Assembly: GCA_964622915.1 (NCBI GenBank)
Contig: CAZUSC010000078.1
Span: 1-21,013, forward strand
Direction of reading: 5' to 3'
Length of the DNA: 21,013 nt
From: CAZUSC01 sp964622915
GTDB lineage: Bacteria > Patescibacteriota > Andersenbacteria > UBA10190
Part shown: positions 1 to 7,976 of the stretch, in pieces
How positions within the stretch are numbered: the first letter of the stretch is position 1
Layout of the letters: every line of letters begins with the position of its first letter
The notes under the pieces: model-generated
The model's input: the letters and a program-made list of their open reading frames with translations, nothing else
The model's database searches: none
Told to the model about the DNA's origin: nothing
Position numbers and translations under genes: made by a program

Positions 1-800
1 GCTACTTGATCGGCGGGTAGGTTCGCGGCGGCGGTTACGTCATCAATATGTACAGGGTCATGTGATATTTTTTGCAAAATAGCTATCTGCTGCTCTGACA
101 AATGTTTGGCCACTTCAATTTGCCTTTCTTGCGCCGTCAGACCCAGCAAGGATAATAAATCCTCCGGACTTAGTATGGCGGCCGCACCCTGTTGAATGAG
201 CTGGTTGGTACCCAAACTTAAAGGATCGGTTATGGGACCAGGGATGGCGCAAACGTCCCGATTGTATTCGAGGCCCAGTCGGGCAGTGATTAGCGATCCG
301 CTGTACTCACCCGCTTGGGCGATTAATATTGTTCGACATAGTCCAGCAATAATCCGGTTCCGTTCGGGGAAAGTGCCTTTGTGCGGCGGGGACCCGGGAG
401 CGTATTCTGATACCAGTGCGCCGCCGCCGGCTAGAATGTCCATGGCTAGACGAAAATTGCTACGGGGCGCAATGGTCGCATCATCAATACCCCCGCCCAA
501 GACAGCAACTGTCGGCCGGCTATTATCAAGACAAGCTTTATGCGCCAGACTGTCAATGCCGAAGGCCAGTCCGGAAACAATTGGTACTCCCGCGCGAACA
601 ATGGGCGGCAGGAGTTTTAACAAGCATTGTCGTCCGTAGGTATTGGCGCGGCGGCTGCCCACGACCGCGATTAGTTTGGGATCGGCTAAGACCTTAATGT
701 TACCCCGCACATATAGTTGCTCCGGCGGATCAGTAATTTCCAAGAGCAAAGGAGGATAATCCGCATGGCCCCTGGTAATAATTTGGATAGCGTCGCCCAT
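1..800 (-). CDS. dprA: DNA processing protein DprA (Smf), C-terminally truncated by the window edge
   Basis: DprA binds incoming single-stranded DNA in the cytoplasm and loads RecA during natural transformation. Reading the minus strand from ATG at 798-800 gives 266 codons that stay open to the window edge. The Rossmann-like DprA core is clear: VVGSRRANTYG near residue 50, SGLAFGID, then the acidic/arginine run KGTFPERNRIIAGL and SGSLITARLGLE followed by AIPGP. The last ~35 visible residues (LSEQQIAILQKI onward) look like the start of the winged-helix DML1-like C-terminal domain, so little is missing. The start is fixed by an in-frame TGA two codons upstream. It lies 33 bases after the mfd stop on the same strand, so cotranscription is likely. 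With the ComEC proteins at 16525-18848 it points to a DNA-uptake pathway. Confidence 0.93.
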   Translation of the reverse strand, partial: MGDAIQIITRGHADYPPLLLEITDPPEQLYVRGNIKVLADPKLIAVVGSRRANTYGRQCLLKLLPPIVRAGVPIVSGLAFGIDSLAHKACLDNSRPTVAVLGGGIDDATIAPRSNFRLAMDILAGGGALVSEYAPGSPPHKGTFPERNRIIAGLCRTILIAQAGEYSGSLITARLGLEYNRDVCAIPGPITDPLSLGTNQLIQQGAAAILSPEDLLSLLGLTAQERQIEVAKHLSEQQIAILQKISHDPVHIDDVTAAANLPADQV

Positions 801-833
801 CTTTCATTACATTACGTCAAGCTGCCTATTATT

Positions 834-3800
834 TCACTGGTGGTGGGAAGCCAATAGGCCGACTAATTTATTAACTAGCTCTTGTGAAATAGCCGTCACA
901 TCAAGTTGGAGTGAGTTACTTCGTATCACCCACTTGCCCAGCGTACCCAGAGCGGATAATGCGTGTAGCGCATCGGGCGTTTCAACAATGAGACGCTGGT
1001 AGGCCGTTTCATCTGGAGGTGAAATGGTGCGGTAATGTATTTTGGTGATATTCTTGCTGCGGGCAACAATTTGTAAGCTAATGATAGTTGCTAGGCTCCG
1101 AGCCGCCTCCGGCAGCGGGCCGTACTGGCTGGTAAGCTGTTGCAAGGACTGGCGCAATTTGGGCAGGGAGTCGGCCCGGCTAAGTTTGCTATACCAGCGG
1201 GTGCGCTCATCAGCATCGAGCATATAATCGGCTGGCAAGAGCGCCGGCAGCGGCAACTGAATATCGACATCGCTTAACTGTTCCGGGTTAGCGACGGATT
1301 GCTGGACCAGTTCCAAATATAAGGCGACACCGACCGAATTAATTGTACCGCTCTGCTGCGGGCCGAGCAGGTTGCCGCCACCGCGCATTTCCAAATCGCG
1401 GCGGGCGAGCGCCCAGCCAGAACCCAAGCGGGTACTTTCCGTAATAGCAGTGAGGCGCTGCCGCTGTATGTCGGTTAGTTGTTCTTGGTTGTAGAGGAAG
1501 TAGGCGTAACCCCGGCGCTGACGGCGTCCGATCCGGCCACGCAGCTGATACAGCTCGGCCAAGCCAAAATGCGGCGCTTGCCAAACAATCATGGTATTTA
1601 CATTGGGCAGATCCAAACCGTTTTCAACAATACTGGATGAAATCAATATGTCGATCTCCCCACTATCAAACTTGTGAATTATTTGGCTGAGAGTGCTATC
1701 AGGCTGTTGCCCATGAGCAATAGCTAAGCGGGCTTGGGGAAATAATTTCTTTAAATCAGCTTGAATCGCCGATAGGTAGCGAATGCGCGGTGCGACTACA
1801 TAGATTTGACCACCGCGCTCTAATTCTCGCCGGATGGCTTGGCTCAAAATAGCCGAATTAGCGCGGCCGCTGTAAGTCTCCACACTCTTTCTGCTGGCTG
1901 GCGGCGTGCTAATGAGCGATAAGGAACGCAGGCCGGACAGCGCCATGGCCAGAGTGCGGGGGATAGGCGTCGCCGATAAGGAAAGGACATCAACCGCCGC
2001 TCGAATTTTTTTAAAATATTCTTTTTGCTTCACTCCGAAGCGTTGTTCTTCATCAATAATAACCAGCCCAAGGTTTTTCCAGCTGGACATCTTGTAGAGC
2101 AGAGCGTGTGTGCCAATAACAATCTTGGCCGAACCATCCGCCATAGCCGCGCGGGCCTGCTGCTTGGCGGTGGCGCCGGCAAAGCGCGACAGCACAAAAA
2201 TCGAGTCTGCTATTTTTGGCAGGCGTTGACGAAAGGTGTCCGTGTGCTGTTGGACCAGTAGGGTAGTGGGAGCGATAACCGCCACTTGTTTGCCATTATG
2301 GATGGCATGATAGGCGGCCCGAATGGCAATCTCGGTTTTACCGAAACCGACATCGCCGACGATCAGACGATCCATCGGATGTGGCTGGCGTAAATCGGAT
2401 TTTACTTCCTGCCAGGCCTGCTCTTGGCCAGCCGTTAATTGCCAGGGAAAGCCGGCGGCTGCTTCCCTCTCAACGCTTAAGTCAATTTGATAGGCTGGCC
2501 GGCCGGCCGAGCGCCGGCGCGCCGAGACATCCAGCAATTCCTTAGCAAAGACAGCGGCATTGACTTGAGCCTTCTTTTTAACTTTTGACCAAATAGATGT
2601 TCCCAAGCGATAAATTGGCGGCGTATCTTGGCCGGCATAGGCAGTGACTTTGTGGGCATATTCCACTGGGACGGACAGGGCATCGCCAGCCGCATAACGG
2701 ATTACCAAATATTCGCGGGCTTGCCCCGCCAGGGCGCGCCGCTGTAAGCCTTCGTAAATGCCAATCCCATGATCGGCGTGCACGGCGGGCTTCCCCTCCT
2801 CTAATTGGCTAACCAGTTCTAGGGCGGACGATAAGTCAATAGGGGCGGCCGGGTGGGGAGTAGGCAGTAACCACGATTCCGTGACAAGTTGCCAGTTGTT
2901 GCTGCTAAAATTAATTGCACTGTCCGCTAATGGTGAGCGCAGTAATACCACGGGCACTGGCGGCCATCTTTGCTGTAAGTGCGTTTTTACGCGGTCCTTG
3001 TTTTGGTAAAGCGCAAAAATGCGTTGGTGAGCTGGAGCCAGTTCCGCGCCTTCCCGCACAGGAAAAGCCCGCCGCGGAGCCGGCGAGTCAAATATAATAT
3101 TATATTTGCCGGCCGGATATGAAGAATGTTGCGGTCGCCATACTAAACTATTCGCAAATATTGGCTGCCAGCTACTGTTGGTAGTGGGAAATTTCAACGG
3201 CGGCAGACGCACGGCATTAATACTGTTGGTGCGGCTGTCGCTGTTGTGGTGAACAATGCGTTCAATTGTTTGGCCATAAGTGATGATGGAGTAATAGCCA
3301 GCTAGTAACGGATGACGAACATCAATGGCTTCACCGCGCACGCGAAAACTGCCGGCGTTAACAGTTGTGCGGTGGCGAACATAACCAGCTTTTGCCAGTG
3401 CGGCTATAAACGCAGGCAAGGAAATTTTCTCCCCTACCGTCAGCAGCTGGCAGGAGGCTTGATAAGATTTTTTATCCGGCAAGGCCTTAGCGGCTGAAGC
3501 GGCGATAATAATATTGTGACTCAAATCTTCATAATAAAGAGCCGCATGGTAAGCCTGGCTTAATTGAGTATAAACATCGCCGTTGCGCTCTTGATCAGAT
3601 AATTGGTGGGAAACTACCTGCCATTCGCGTTTGTGTCCTAACGTGTCTTCCCAACCTGTCAGCAGCGTATGTAATTTTTGCAAATTGGCTGCGTTGTCCG
3701 GTGCGACGATAATTTTTTTAGCCCCTAAAACGGACCAATCGGCCGCCAGTAAAGCCAACTGGGTAATGCTTAAGTGGGCCTGGTAAGAGTTTTGCGGCTC

Positions 3801-3902
3801 TGCTACCAAGTCACTGGCCACTGCTTGCTCGAACGGAGCAATGGTTGCCTGTATTTCACTTATCAGTGATATGGACAGTTCATCCTGACTTTTTGTTGAC
3901 AT
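834..3902 (-). CDS. mfd: Transcription-repair coupling factor Mfd
   Basis: Mfd is a DNA translocase that removes RNA polymerase stalled at lesions and recruits UvrA. The 1022-residue product shows the RNA-polymerase interaction domain around residues 375-425 (HADHGIGIYEGL then YLVIRYAAGDALSVPVEY), Walker A GDVGFGKT near 516-523, the DEEQ helicase box (IIDEEQRFGVKQ) near 617, superfamily-2 motifs, and the TRG translocation motif (ARRDLEMRGGGNLLG). The N-terminal UvrB-like region is shorter than in E. coli Mfd (1148 residues overall). ATG at 3900-3902 is chosen over an in-frame TTG at 3936-3938, because that TTG is better explained as part of a -35 element and the ATG sits six bases after a -10-like hexamer. 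It probably forms an operon with dprA. Confidence 0.95.
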   Translation of the reverse strand: MSTKSQDELSISLISEIQATIAPFEQAVASDLVAEPQNSYQAHLSITQLALLAADWSVLGAKKIIVAPDNAANLQKLHTLLTGWEDTLGHKREWQVVSHQLSDQERNGDVYTQLSQAYHAALYYEDLSHNIIIAASAAKALPDKKSYQASCQLLTVGEKISLPAFIAALAKAGYVRHRTTVNAGSFRVRGEAIDVRHPLLAGYYSIITYGQTIERIVHHNSDSRTNSINAVRLPPLKFPTTNSSWQPIFANSLVWRPQHSSYPAGKYNIIFDSPAPRRAFPVREGAELAPAHQRIFALYQNKDRVKTHLQQRWPPVPVVLLRSPLADSAINFSSNNWQLVTESWLLPTPHPAAPIDLSSALELVSQLEEGKPAVHADHGIGIYEGLQRRALAGQAREYLVIRYAAGDALSVPVEYAHKVTAYAGQDTPPIYRLGTSIWSKVKKKAQVNAAVFAKELLDVSARRRSAGRPAYQIDLSVEREAAAGFPWQLTAGQEQAWQEVKSDLRQPHPMDRLIVGDVGFGKTEIAIRAAYHAIHNGKQVAVIAPTTLLVQQHTDTFRQRLPKIADSIFVLSRFAGATAKQQARAAMADGSAKIVIGTHALLYKMSSWKNLGLVIIDEEQRFGVKQKEYFKKIRAAVDVLSLSATPIPRTLAMALSGLRSLSLISTPPASRKSVETYSGRANSAILSQAIRRELERGGQIYVVAPRIRYLSAIQADLKKLFPQARLAIAHGQQPDSTLSQIIHKFDSGEIDILISSSIVENGLDLPNVNTMIVWQAPHFGLAELYQLRGRIGRRQRRGYAYFLYNQEQLTDIQRQRLTAITESTRLGSGWALARRDLEMRGGGNLLGPQQSGTINSVGVALYLELVQQSVANPEQLSDVDIQLPLPALLPADYMLDADERTRWYSKLSRADSLPKLRQSLQQLTSQYGPLPEAARSLATIISLQIVARSKNITKIHYRTISPPDETAYQRLIVETPDALHALSALGTLGKWVIRSNSLQLDVTAISQELVNKLVGLLASHHQ

Positions 3903-3908
3903 GAGAGT

Positions 3909-3938
3909 ATTGTTACCGTATATTATCCTACCAATCAA
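3909..3938 (-). promoter_or_regulatory. Candidate leaderless promoter of mfd
   Basis: On the minus strand TTGATT (3933-3938), an 18-base spacer and AACAAT (3909-3914) are followed by exactly six bases and then the mfd ATG. The predicted transcript begins at or next to the start codon. The -10 lacks the usual first T, so the match is moderate, but the spacing is shared with five other genes in the window. Confidence 0.4.
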
Positions 3939-3974
3939 TCATTATTAGCTTTGCTTTCGAACATATGATCCACT

Positions 3975-4066
3975 TCAAAAGTCAAAAGTCAAAACTGCAA
4001 CTAAAAATTCAAAACTGTTTGTCTCGCCGAGCTGGGACCCCAACTTTTTGCCTTTTGCCTTTTAAG
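3975..4066. repeat. Heptanucleotide repeat pair between mfd and the TrmB gene
   Basis: Three phased heptamers of the form TCAAAAG/C occupy 3975-3995. A partly complementary arm of TTTTGCC heptamers, ending in TTTTAAG, occupies 4046-4066. The arms could pair imperfectly (A-rich against T-rich). The array lies between divergent genes, so it sits in a promoter region. It belongs to the same class as the arrays elsewhere in the window, though with a different heptamer sequence. Confidence 0.6.
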
Positions 4067-4076
4067 TTTTATATTC

Positions 4077-4883
4077 ATGCCTTTTGTTAAAGAACTAAAA
4101 AGATTAGGACTTAAAGACAAGGAAGCGGCCGTGTACTTAGCTTGCTTGGAACTGGGCCCGTCACCGGTACAAAGGATTGCCCGCAAGGCAGGGGTCGTCC
4201 GGGCCACTACTTATGTCATTTTAGACACGTTGATGCAAATGAGCCTGCTAACCCAATATAAAGAAGGTAAGAAAACACTTTTTTCCGCCGAACCGCCCCG
4301 GCAACTAATGCGACTACTGGAAAAACAACAGGAAGAGATTATGGAAAAACAGCATGACCTGGATGCTTTACTGCCGCTGCTACAAATTCTTACTAAAGCA
4401 AGCGGTGAGCAACCTTCTGTTAGGTATTTTGAGGGTAAGGAAGGACTACATGCGATTAGACAGGAAATAGTACTGTATGCTCGACCGGGTGATACAATTT
4501 ATAACTTTACGCCCTCGGACCATCTGAATGCTATTTTCCCTGATAATGAGGAAGCATATTACAAACAGCGGGTAGCCAAGAAAATATATTCTAAAACAAT
4601 ATTTACTACTAAATCTAAGGCGCTGAAAGAAAAAATGCTTTCTGCCCCTTATCTTCAGATAAGTGATCGAAGATTTGTCTCTCCCGAAGACTTTTCGGCG
4701 ACCAGTGGCATGACCATATTTAGGGACAGAATTGCCATTGGCTCTTTTACTGGCAAGTTAATGGGAGTAATTATTGAAAGTACGCCGATGGCTGATATGA
4801 TGACGCGTCTGTTCGAACTAGCCTGGCGAGGCACAGCAACTATTGATGGGCAGGGGAGAAAAGCAGAGGAAGGTAACAAATAA
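4077..4883 (+). CDS. TrmB-family transcriptional regulator
   Basis: The 268-residue product begins with the winged helix-turn-helix typical of TrmB proteins: LKRLGLKDKEAAVYLACLEL, then SPVQRIARKAGVVRATTYVILDTLMQ and a basic wing (YKEGKKTLFSAEPPRQL) by residue 80. A short coiled coil (LLEKQQEEIMEKQHDLDAL) follows, and then a C-terminal effector-like region of ~150 residues containing VRYFEGKEGLHAIRQEI, a pattern common in TrmB homologues. TrmB regulators usually sense sugars or similar ligands. Nothing nearby identifies a ligand or target; it is divergent from mfd and directly upstream of the RNA gene at 4946. The start is the first ATG before the conserved helix. No clear Shine-Dalgarno or six-base-spaced -10 is seen. 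Confidence 0.85.
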   Translation: MPFVKELKRLGLKDKEAAVYLACLELGPSPVQRIARKAGVVRATTYVILDTLMQMSLLTQYKEGKKTLFSAEPPRQLMRLLEKQQEEIMEKQHDLDALLPLLQILTKASGEQPSVRYFEGKEGLHAIRQEIVLYARPGDTIYNFTPSDHLNAIFPDNEEAYYKQRVAKKIYSKTIFTTKSKALKEKMLSAPYLQISDRRFVSPEDFSATSGMTIFRDRIAIGSFTGKLMGVIIESTPMADMMTRLFELAWRGTATIDGQGRKAEEGNK

Positions 4884-4914
4884 TAAATTAATATTTTTAT
4901 GTTGATAAGTTTTA

Positions 4915-4943
4915 TTGACATTGCTGGCGTACTAGCTCATACT
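4915..4943 (+). promoter_or_regulatory. Strong sigma70-type promoter of the 4946-5393 RNA
   Basis: A perfect TTGACA (4915-4920), a 17-base spacer and CATACT (4938-4943) lie just after the TrmB gene. The predicted transcription start is near 4948-4950, at the base of the first hairpin of the downstream RNA. It is one of only two exact TTGACA boxes I noticed upstream of genes in this window (the other precedes ftsZ). Confidence 0.65.
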
Positions 4944-4945
4944 TG

Positions 4946-5393
4946 CGGTGCACGAGGAGTGTACCGTGTTTGTATCTTGACAGGACGTCGTGAATTTTAT
5001 CCTCGCTAGAGGGAGGAGCCCAAAATGGGAAACTCACCACTGCACGGAGGGTAAGATTCTGCGTGTTCAGTTAGCGCGAGAGGTCAGCTTATGGTTTGGA
5101 CGAGGACGAATAAGATCTCGCGTTGTATATTCACTGTCCAGGGCTTGCCGGAGTAAGCATCACTTTAGAAGGGAAATGGTGATCTCACTTGGCGGCAAGC
5201 GCCTGGATCGTGGATTCCTCTGTTTTGGATACACACGTCTTCATTGTTCTATTTATCGATCATTGTGTACGCGCAGAATCGTGAGATGGACTATGACCTG
5301 GTTTATCTCACAACATGCCCGGCCCGCCCGAGCCACATCACACATTTGCTTTCAAAAGTAAAGAATGTGTGCTCAGGCGGGTTTTTTCTTTTT
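4946..5393 (+). ncRNA. Structured non-coding RNA gene of unknown family, about 445 nt
   Basis: No convincing protein is encoded here, but the sequence folds extensively. Visible helices are: a 5' hairpin CGGTGCAC/GTGTACCG (4946-4953 with 4959-4966); TCCTC/GAGGG (5000-5004 with 5009-5013); CCCA/TGGG near 5019-5029; a 9-bp long-range helix GATTCTGCG/CGCAGAATC (5055-5063 with 5272-5280); CGCGAGA/TCTCGCG (5075-5081 with 5116-5122) with CTTAT/ATAAG stacked inside; a 13-bp helix with one bulged G (5138-5150 with 5193-5206) capped by ATCACT/GGTGAT (5159-5164 with 5178-5183); and GTGAGAT/ATCTCAC (5281-5287 with 5305-5311). A terminator ends the unit and a consensus promoter starts it. I found none of the hallmark sequences of RNase P RNA, tmRNA, SRP RNA or group I/II introns on either strand, so the family is unassigned. 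Confidence 0.7.
5323..5393 (+). terminator. Rho-independent terminator of the 4946-5393 RNA
   Basis: CCCGCC (5323-5328) plus GAGC (5330-5333) pair with GCTC (5371-5374) plus GGCGGG (5376-5381), with one C/A mismatch. An inner stem ACACATT/AATGTGT (5340-5346 with 5364-5370) extends it. A T-rich tract with one interrupting C follows at 5382-5393. Confidence 0.85.
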
Positions 5394-5399
5394 CTAGAG

Positions 5400-5428
5400 T
5401 TTATTACTGGAAAGTTTGACTTTATAAT
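5400..5428 (+). promoter_or_regulatory. Promoter of the 5434-5597 RNA
   Basis: A perfect TATAAT lies at 5423-5428, and a weak -35 (TTTATT, 5400-5405) sits 17 bases upstream, starting seven bases after the preceding terminator. The predicted start near 5434-5435 coincides with the 5' side of the closing helix of the downstream RNA. Confidence 0.5.
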
Positions 5429-5433
5429 GAGCG

Positions 5434-5597
5434 GCCGTTACGTTTAAATGTTGCTCCCGTTGTTATTACTACCCCGCTTTAGAGCGTTGTCTGGAACAAA
5501 CCCCTCCAACGTTTCAGATAACATTTGCTCGTAAGCGGGGTAGTACTAGCAACCAAAACGGCTCTATCGGCCTAATCTGCTGGATTAGGCCTTTTTT
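5434..5597 (+). ncRNA. Rod-shaped structured RNA, about 165 nt; 6S-like architecture but unassigned
   Basis: Successive nested helices make one long rod: GCCGTT/AACGGC (5434-5439 with 5557-5562), GTTGCT/AGCAAC (5450-5455 with 5548-5553), a perfect 12-bp ACTACCCCGCTT/AAGCGGGGTAGT (5468-5479 with 5533-5544), GAGC/GCTC (5482-5485 with 5527-5530) and GTTGTCTG/CAGATAAC with one G-U (5486-5493 with 5515-5522). The apical loop is near 5498-5510. A 12-by-3 asymmetric internal loop separates the lower and upper stems. The length, rod shape and own terminator resemble 6S RNA, but I cannot match its sequence. An alternative is a leader or attenuator for pth, although pth seems to have its own promoter after the terminator. 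Confidence 0.55.
5569..5597 (+). terminator. Rho-independent terminator upstream of pth
   Basis: A perfect 9-bp stem GGCCTAATC/GATTAGGCC (5569-5577 with 5583-5591) with a 5-base loop is followed directly by six T residues (5592-5597). It ends the 5434 RNA and should insulate pth from upstream transcription. Confidence 0.88.
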
Positions 5598-5622
5598 GTG
5601 ATAAGTCATTAAGAGCTAAGAT
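5596..5622 (+). promoter_or_regulatory. Leaderless promoter of pth
   Basis: TAAGAT (5617-5622) is followed by six bases and then the pth ATG. A poor -35 (TTGTGA, 5596-5601) lies 15 bases upstream, overlapping the T tract of the terminator. The placement predicts a transcript starting at the start codon. Confidence 0.45.
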
Positions 5623-5628
5623 AAGCAC

Positions 5629-6186
5629 ATGAACGACTATTTATTCATTGGGCTGGGGAACCCCGGGCAACAATATGACAAGACGCGGCATAATTTAGGG
5701 CTGGCTGCCTTGCATGCCTGGGTTGATCAACAGCAGGCGCGCGGGTACGCAGTAACCGATTGGCGCGATGATTCAAAAATATCTGCCCAACTGGCACAGG
5801 TTAATTTTACTGATAAAGCAACCGTCACTTGCCTGTGGCCTGCAGCCGGCATGAATAATTCTGGGCAAGCGGTAGCGGAGTATTTAAAATATCACCCCTT
5901 CGAGACTCCCCAAATATTGATCATTCATGACGATATGGAAATATCTCTAGGCGAGGTCAAAATCAAATCCGGCGGTAGTGCCGCCGGACACAATGGCGTG
6001 CGCTCCATTCAGACCGCCCTGTCCACCCAGGACATTGCCCGTCTGCGGCTCGGAATAGGGCGGCCGGTGGCCGGCGCTGCGGAAGATTATGTTTTACAAA
6101 AATTCACAGCCAGTGAAGAGTCGGCAGTCAAAAAAATGCTGGCCGAAGCTTGCAAACTCTTGAGCGAAAGATTGTCCGTCGTCTAG
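5629..6186 (+). CDS. pth: Peptidyl-tRNA hydrolase
   Basis: Pth releases peptides from peptidyl-tRNA that has dropped off the ribosome, recycling the tRNA. The 185-residue length is normal for the bacterial family. Catalytic and binding residues are present: N11 in GLGNPG, the catalytic H21 in TRHNLG, N76 in MNNSG, D101 in IIHDDME, and the substrate-binding AAGHNG segment around residue 121. The start follows a -10 hexamer by six bases, suggesting a leaderless mRNA. It converges on the LCP gene with only 30 bases between the two stop codons, and no hairpin terminator is evident there. Confidence 0.96.
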   Translation: MNDYLFIGLGNPGQQYDKTRHNLGLAALHAWVDQQQARGYAVTDWRDDSKISAQLAQVNFTDKATVTCLWPAAGMNNSGQAVAEYLKYHPFETPQILIIHDDMEISLGEVKIKSGGSAAGHNGVRSIQTALSTQDIARLRLGIGRPVAGAAEDYVLQKFTASEESAVKKMLAEACKLLSERLSVV

Positions 6187-6189
6187 TGG

Positions 6190-6210
6190 CTACTCACTAC
6201 TCACTTTAAT
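6190..6210. repeat. Short heptamer repeat between pth and the LCP gene
   Basis: Two exact CTACTCA units (6190-6196, 6197-6203) are followed by a diverged third in the short gap between convergent stop codons. It is the smallest example of the heptamer class seen in this window. Confidence 0.5.
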
Positions 6211-6216
6211 TTAATA

Positions 6217-7791
6217 TCACGGCGCGTCAGCCCCGAGGATAATTAGAACATCGGCCTCACTGGCTGGCTCGTTGGCGGGTAGTCCAGAGTCTGCCTGGGC
6301 GGATAATTTTTGCGCCACCGCTTTGGCAGCTTCCACTGCCTCATCTTTTAAAGCATAAACAGTAGTTTTGGCCGTTGCGCGATTGGCCGCGTTGCCGATC
6401 GCCAACACCTCATAATCTTCGCTTTGCAATTTTTGCGAGGTCTGCTGGGCGAGGCCAGTAGTGTTGGTACCATTGCGAATTTCCAGCGAAGGTTTTTTTA
6501 CCGCCGGCTCTTCTTTGACGGCATTTTCAGCGGCAACTTCCGCGGGTTGACTGGTGGGCGCTAGACTGGTGCTCACCTCGCTGGAAAAAATATTATCGCT
6601 TATCGCCTGGACTTCAGAATAGTCACCGGTGCGGGGACGCAGCACGGAGGCTGGTTCACCACGCAACACCTCTGTGCCACCCACCAATACACCGTCAGGA
6701 CCAGTGGACAAAACTACCGAGCGCACTGCCTCGTGATTAAGCAGGCGAGCAATCTCAAAAAATCTCCTTATTTCCCACAGTTCGAGGTCGGTGCGAATGT
6801 TGTCGGACAGCGAATCCAAGATGGAGTTTAGGGCGCGCCAATCAAAAGCGGTATTAACAGAAAAGACTTTTTCTCGCAGCGCCAACAAGGTTTGTTGCTG
6901 CCGAGCAGCGCGCTGGAAATCGCCTCCCTCGGAACCTTCAATGTAGCGTGCCCGGACATAAGCCAGTGCTCGTTCACCATTCATTTTTTCTGTGCCGGCT
7001 GGGAAGGTGATTTTGTGCCAATAGTCCTCAAAAGTATTATCAATTGTAATATTTAAGCCGCCAACGGCATCAACTATACGCTTAAAGGCAACGAAATCAA
7101 TGCGGGCGTAGTAGTGGATGGGCTGTCCAGTTATCTCTTCGACTTTGGCTTTAAGCATGGCCGGGCCGCCATCTTTTTTTTGGGATTCGCCGTAGGCGTG
7201 GACGGCATTAATTTTTGCAAAATATTCTTCGCCTGGCACTTGCACGTATAGATCGCGCGGGATAGACAGCAGCGCAACTTCTTTGGTGGCCGGACGGATA
7301 CTGGCTACCATGACAGTGTCGGCTAAATTCCGCCCTTGATGATTTTCTCCGCCGATAGCAATCAGCAGAACATTAATACGATTGGCCTTCTCGCCCGCTA
7401 AATATTGCCCGGAGCTGAACAGTAAATCCTTGATTTGCCCTAACAGGGATGATTCAGCGGAAATAATTTTATTGCTGGCTGATAACACCTTATACCCGAA
7501 AACACCGCCCGTAATAACGATCGCCAAAAAAACAGTTATCAGCAGACGACGCCCCCAATGGGATTTTGTTTGCCGGCCGCTGGCGCTACGCCGCCCGCCA
7601 CCGGCCGGCGGTCGCCGCGGCAGATCTGATTGCTGGCCCGTCAAGTTGGGGCGAGCCACTCCCAGGCGACTTACTTTATTGGCGGCTGTTTTGCGTTGAC
7701 CAGGCCTATCTAATTGATAACGCCGGCGCACTTCCCATAGTACGCGCTTTTCTGACCGAGAGGCCGAGGACTCGGCGTTGTGATTTTTCAT
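6217..7791 (-). CDS. LytR-CpsA-Psr (LCP) family cell-wall polymer ligase with LytR_C domain
   Basis: LCP enzymes transfer lipid-linked polymers to the cell wall outside the membrane. The 524-residue protein has a basic, Gly/Pro-rich cytoplasmic N-terminus (1-80), one membrane segment (about 81-101, RRLLITVFLAIVITGGVFGY) and an LCP domain (about 139-300). That domain contains ADTVMVASI, the SIPRDLYVQV motif with the phosphate-binding Arg/Asp, KINAVHAYG, VDAVGGLNI and the GERALAYVRAR segment. A C-terminal LytR_C domain starts with LEIRNGTNTTGLA near residue 415. An acidic, Ala/Pro-rich linker joins the two extracellular domains. It is monocistronic here, convergent with pth and divergent from lepB across ~220 bases. 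Confidence 0.93.
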   Translation of the reverse strand: MKNHNAESSASRSEKRVLWEVRRRYQLDRPGQRKTAANKVSRLGVARPNLTGQQSDLPRRPPAGGGRRSASGRQTKSHWGRRLLITVFLAIVITGGVFGYKVLSASNKIISAESSLLGQIKDLLFSSGQYLAGEKANRINVLLIAIGGENHQGRNLADTVMVASIRPATKEVALLSIPRDLYVQVPGEEYFAKINAVHAYGESQKKDGGPAMLKAKVEEITGQPIHYYARIDFVAFKRIVDAVGGLNITIDNTFEDYWHKITFPAGTEKMNGERALAYVRARYIEGSEGGDFQRAARQQQTLLALREKVFSVNTAFDWRALNSILDSLSDNIRTDLELWEIRRFFEIARLLNHEAVRSVVLSTGPDGVLVGGTEVLRGEPASVLRPRTGDYSEVQAISDNIFSSEVSTSLAPTSQPAEVAAENAVKEEPAVKKPSLEIRNGTNTTGLAQQTSQKLQSEDYEVLAIGNAANRATAKTTVYALKDEAVEAAKAVAQKLSAQADSGLPANEPASEADVLIILGADAP

Positions 7792-7976
7792 ATTACAAGG
7801 CAGCTAATGGCAAAGTCGTGAAATAATAATACCAGTCAATACTGGCGGTACACATTCAGTGCTGTCAAGCGACGTTTCCGCCAACTACCAATACATGACC
7901 CGGCCCACGCAAGTGCTGCATCCGTTGAGTATAACCCTCTTTACCCCAAACCAGTAGCTCTCTCGTGCCTGGCTAT

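Noticed and set aside
196..639. Plus-strand frame of 147 codons in the first 700 bases
   Set aside because: It is the shadow of dprA on the opposite strand; the dprA motifs are complete and in order.
4990..5361. Open frame of 123 codons inside the RNA region
   Set aside because: Its product is rich in Arg, Cys, Trp and His without any family pattern, and the frame is accounted for by a densely self-complementary RNA with a promoter and terminator at its ends.
4946..5393. Identity as RNase P RNA, tmRNA, SRP RNA or a self-splicing intron
   Set aside because: I looked on both strands for the near-universal blocks (GAGGAAAGTCC and the ACAGAA/CCGGCTTAT region for RNase P, GGATTCGAC and a 3' TTCGAATCC for tmRNA, the GGAAGGAAGCAGCC apical region for SRP, group II domain V) and found none.
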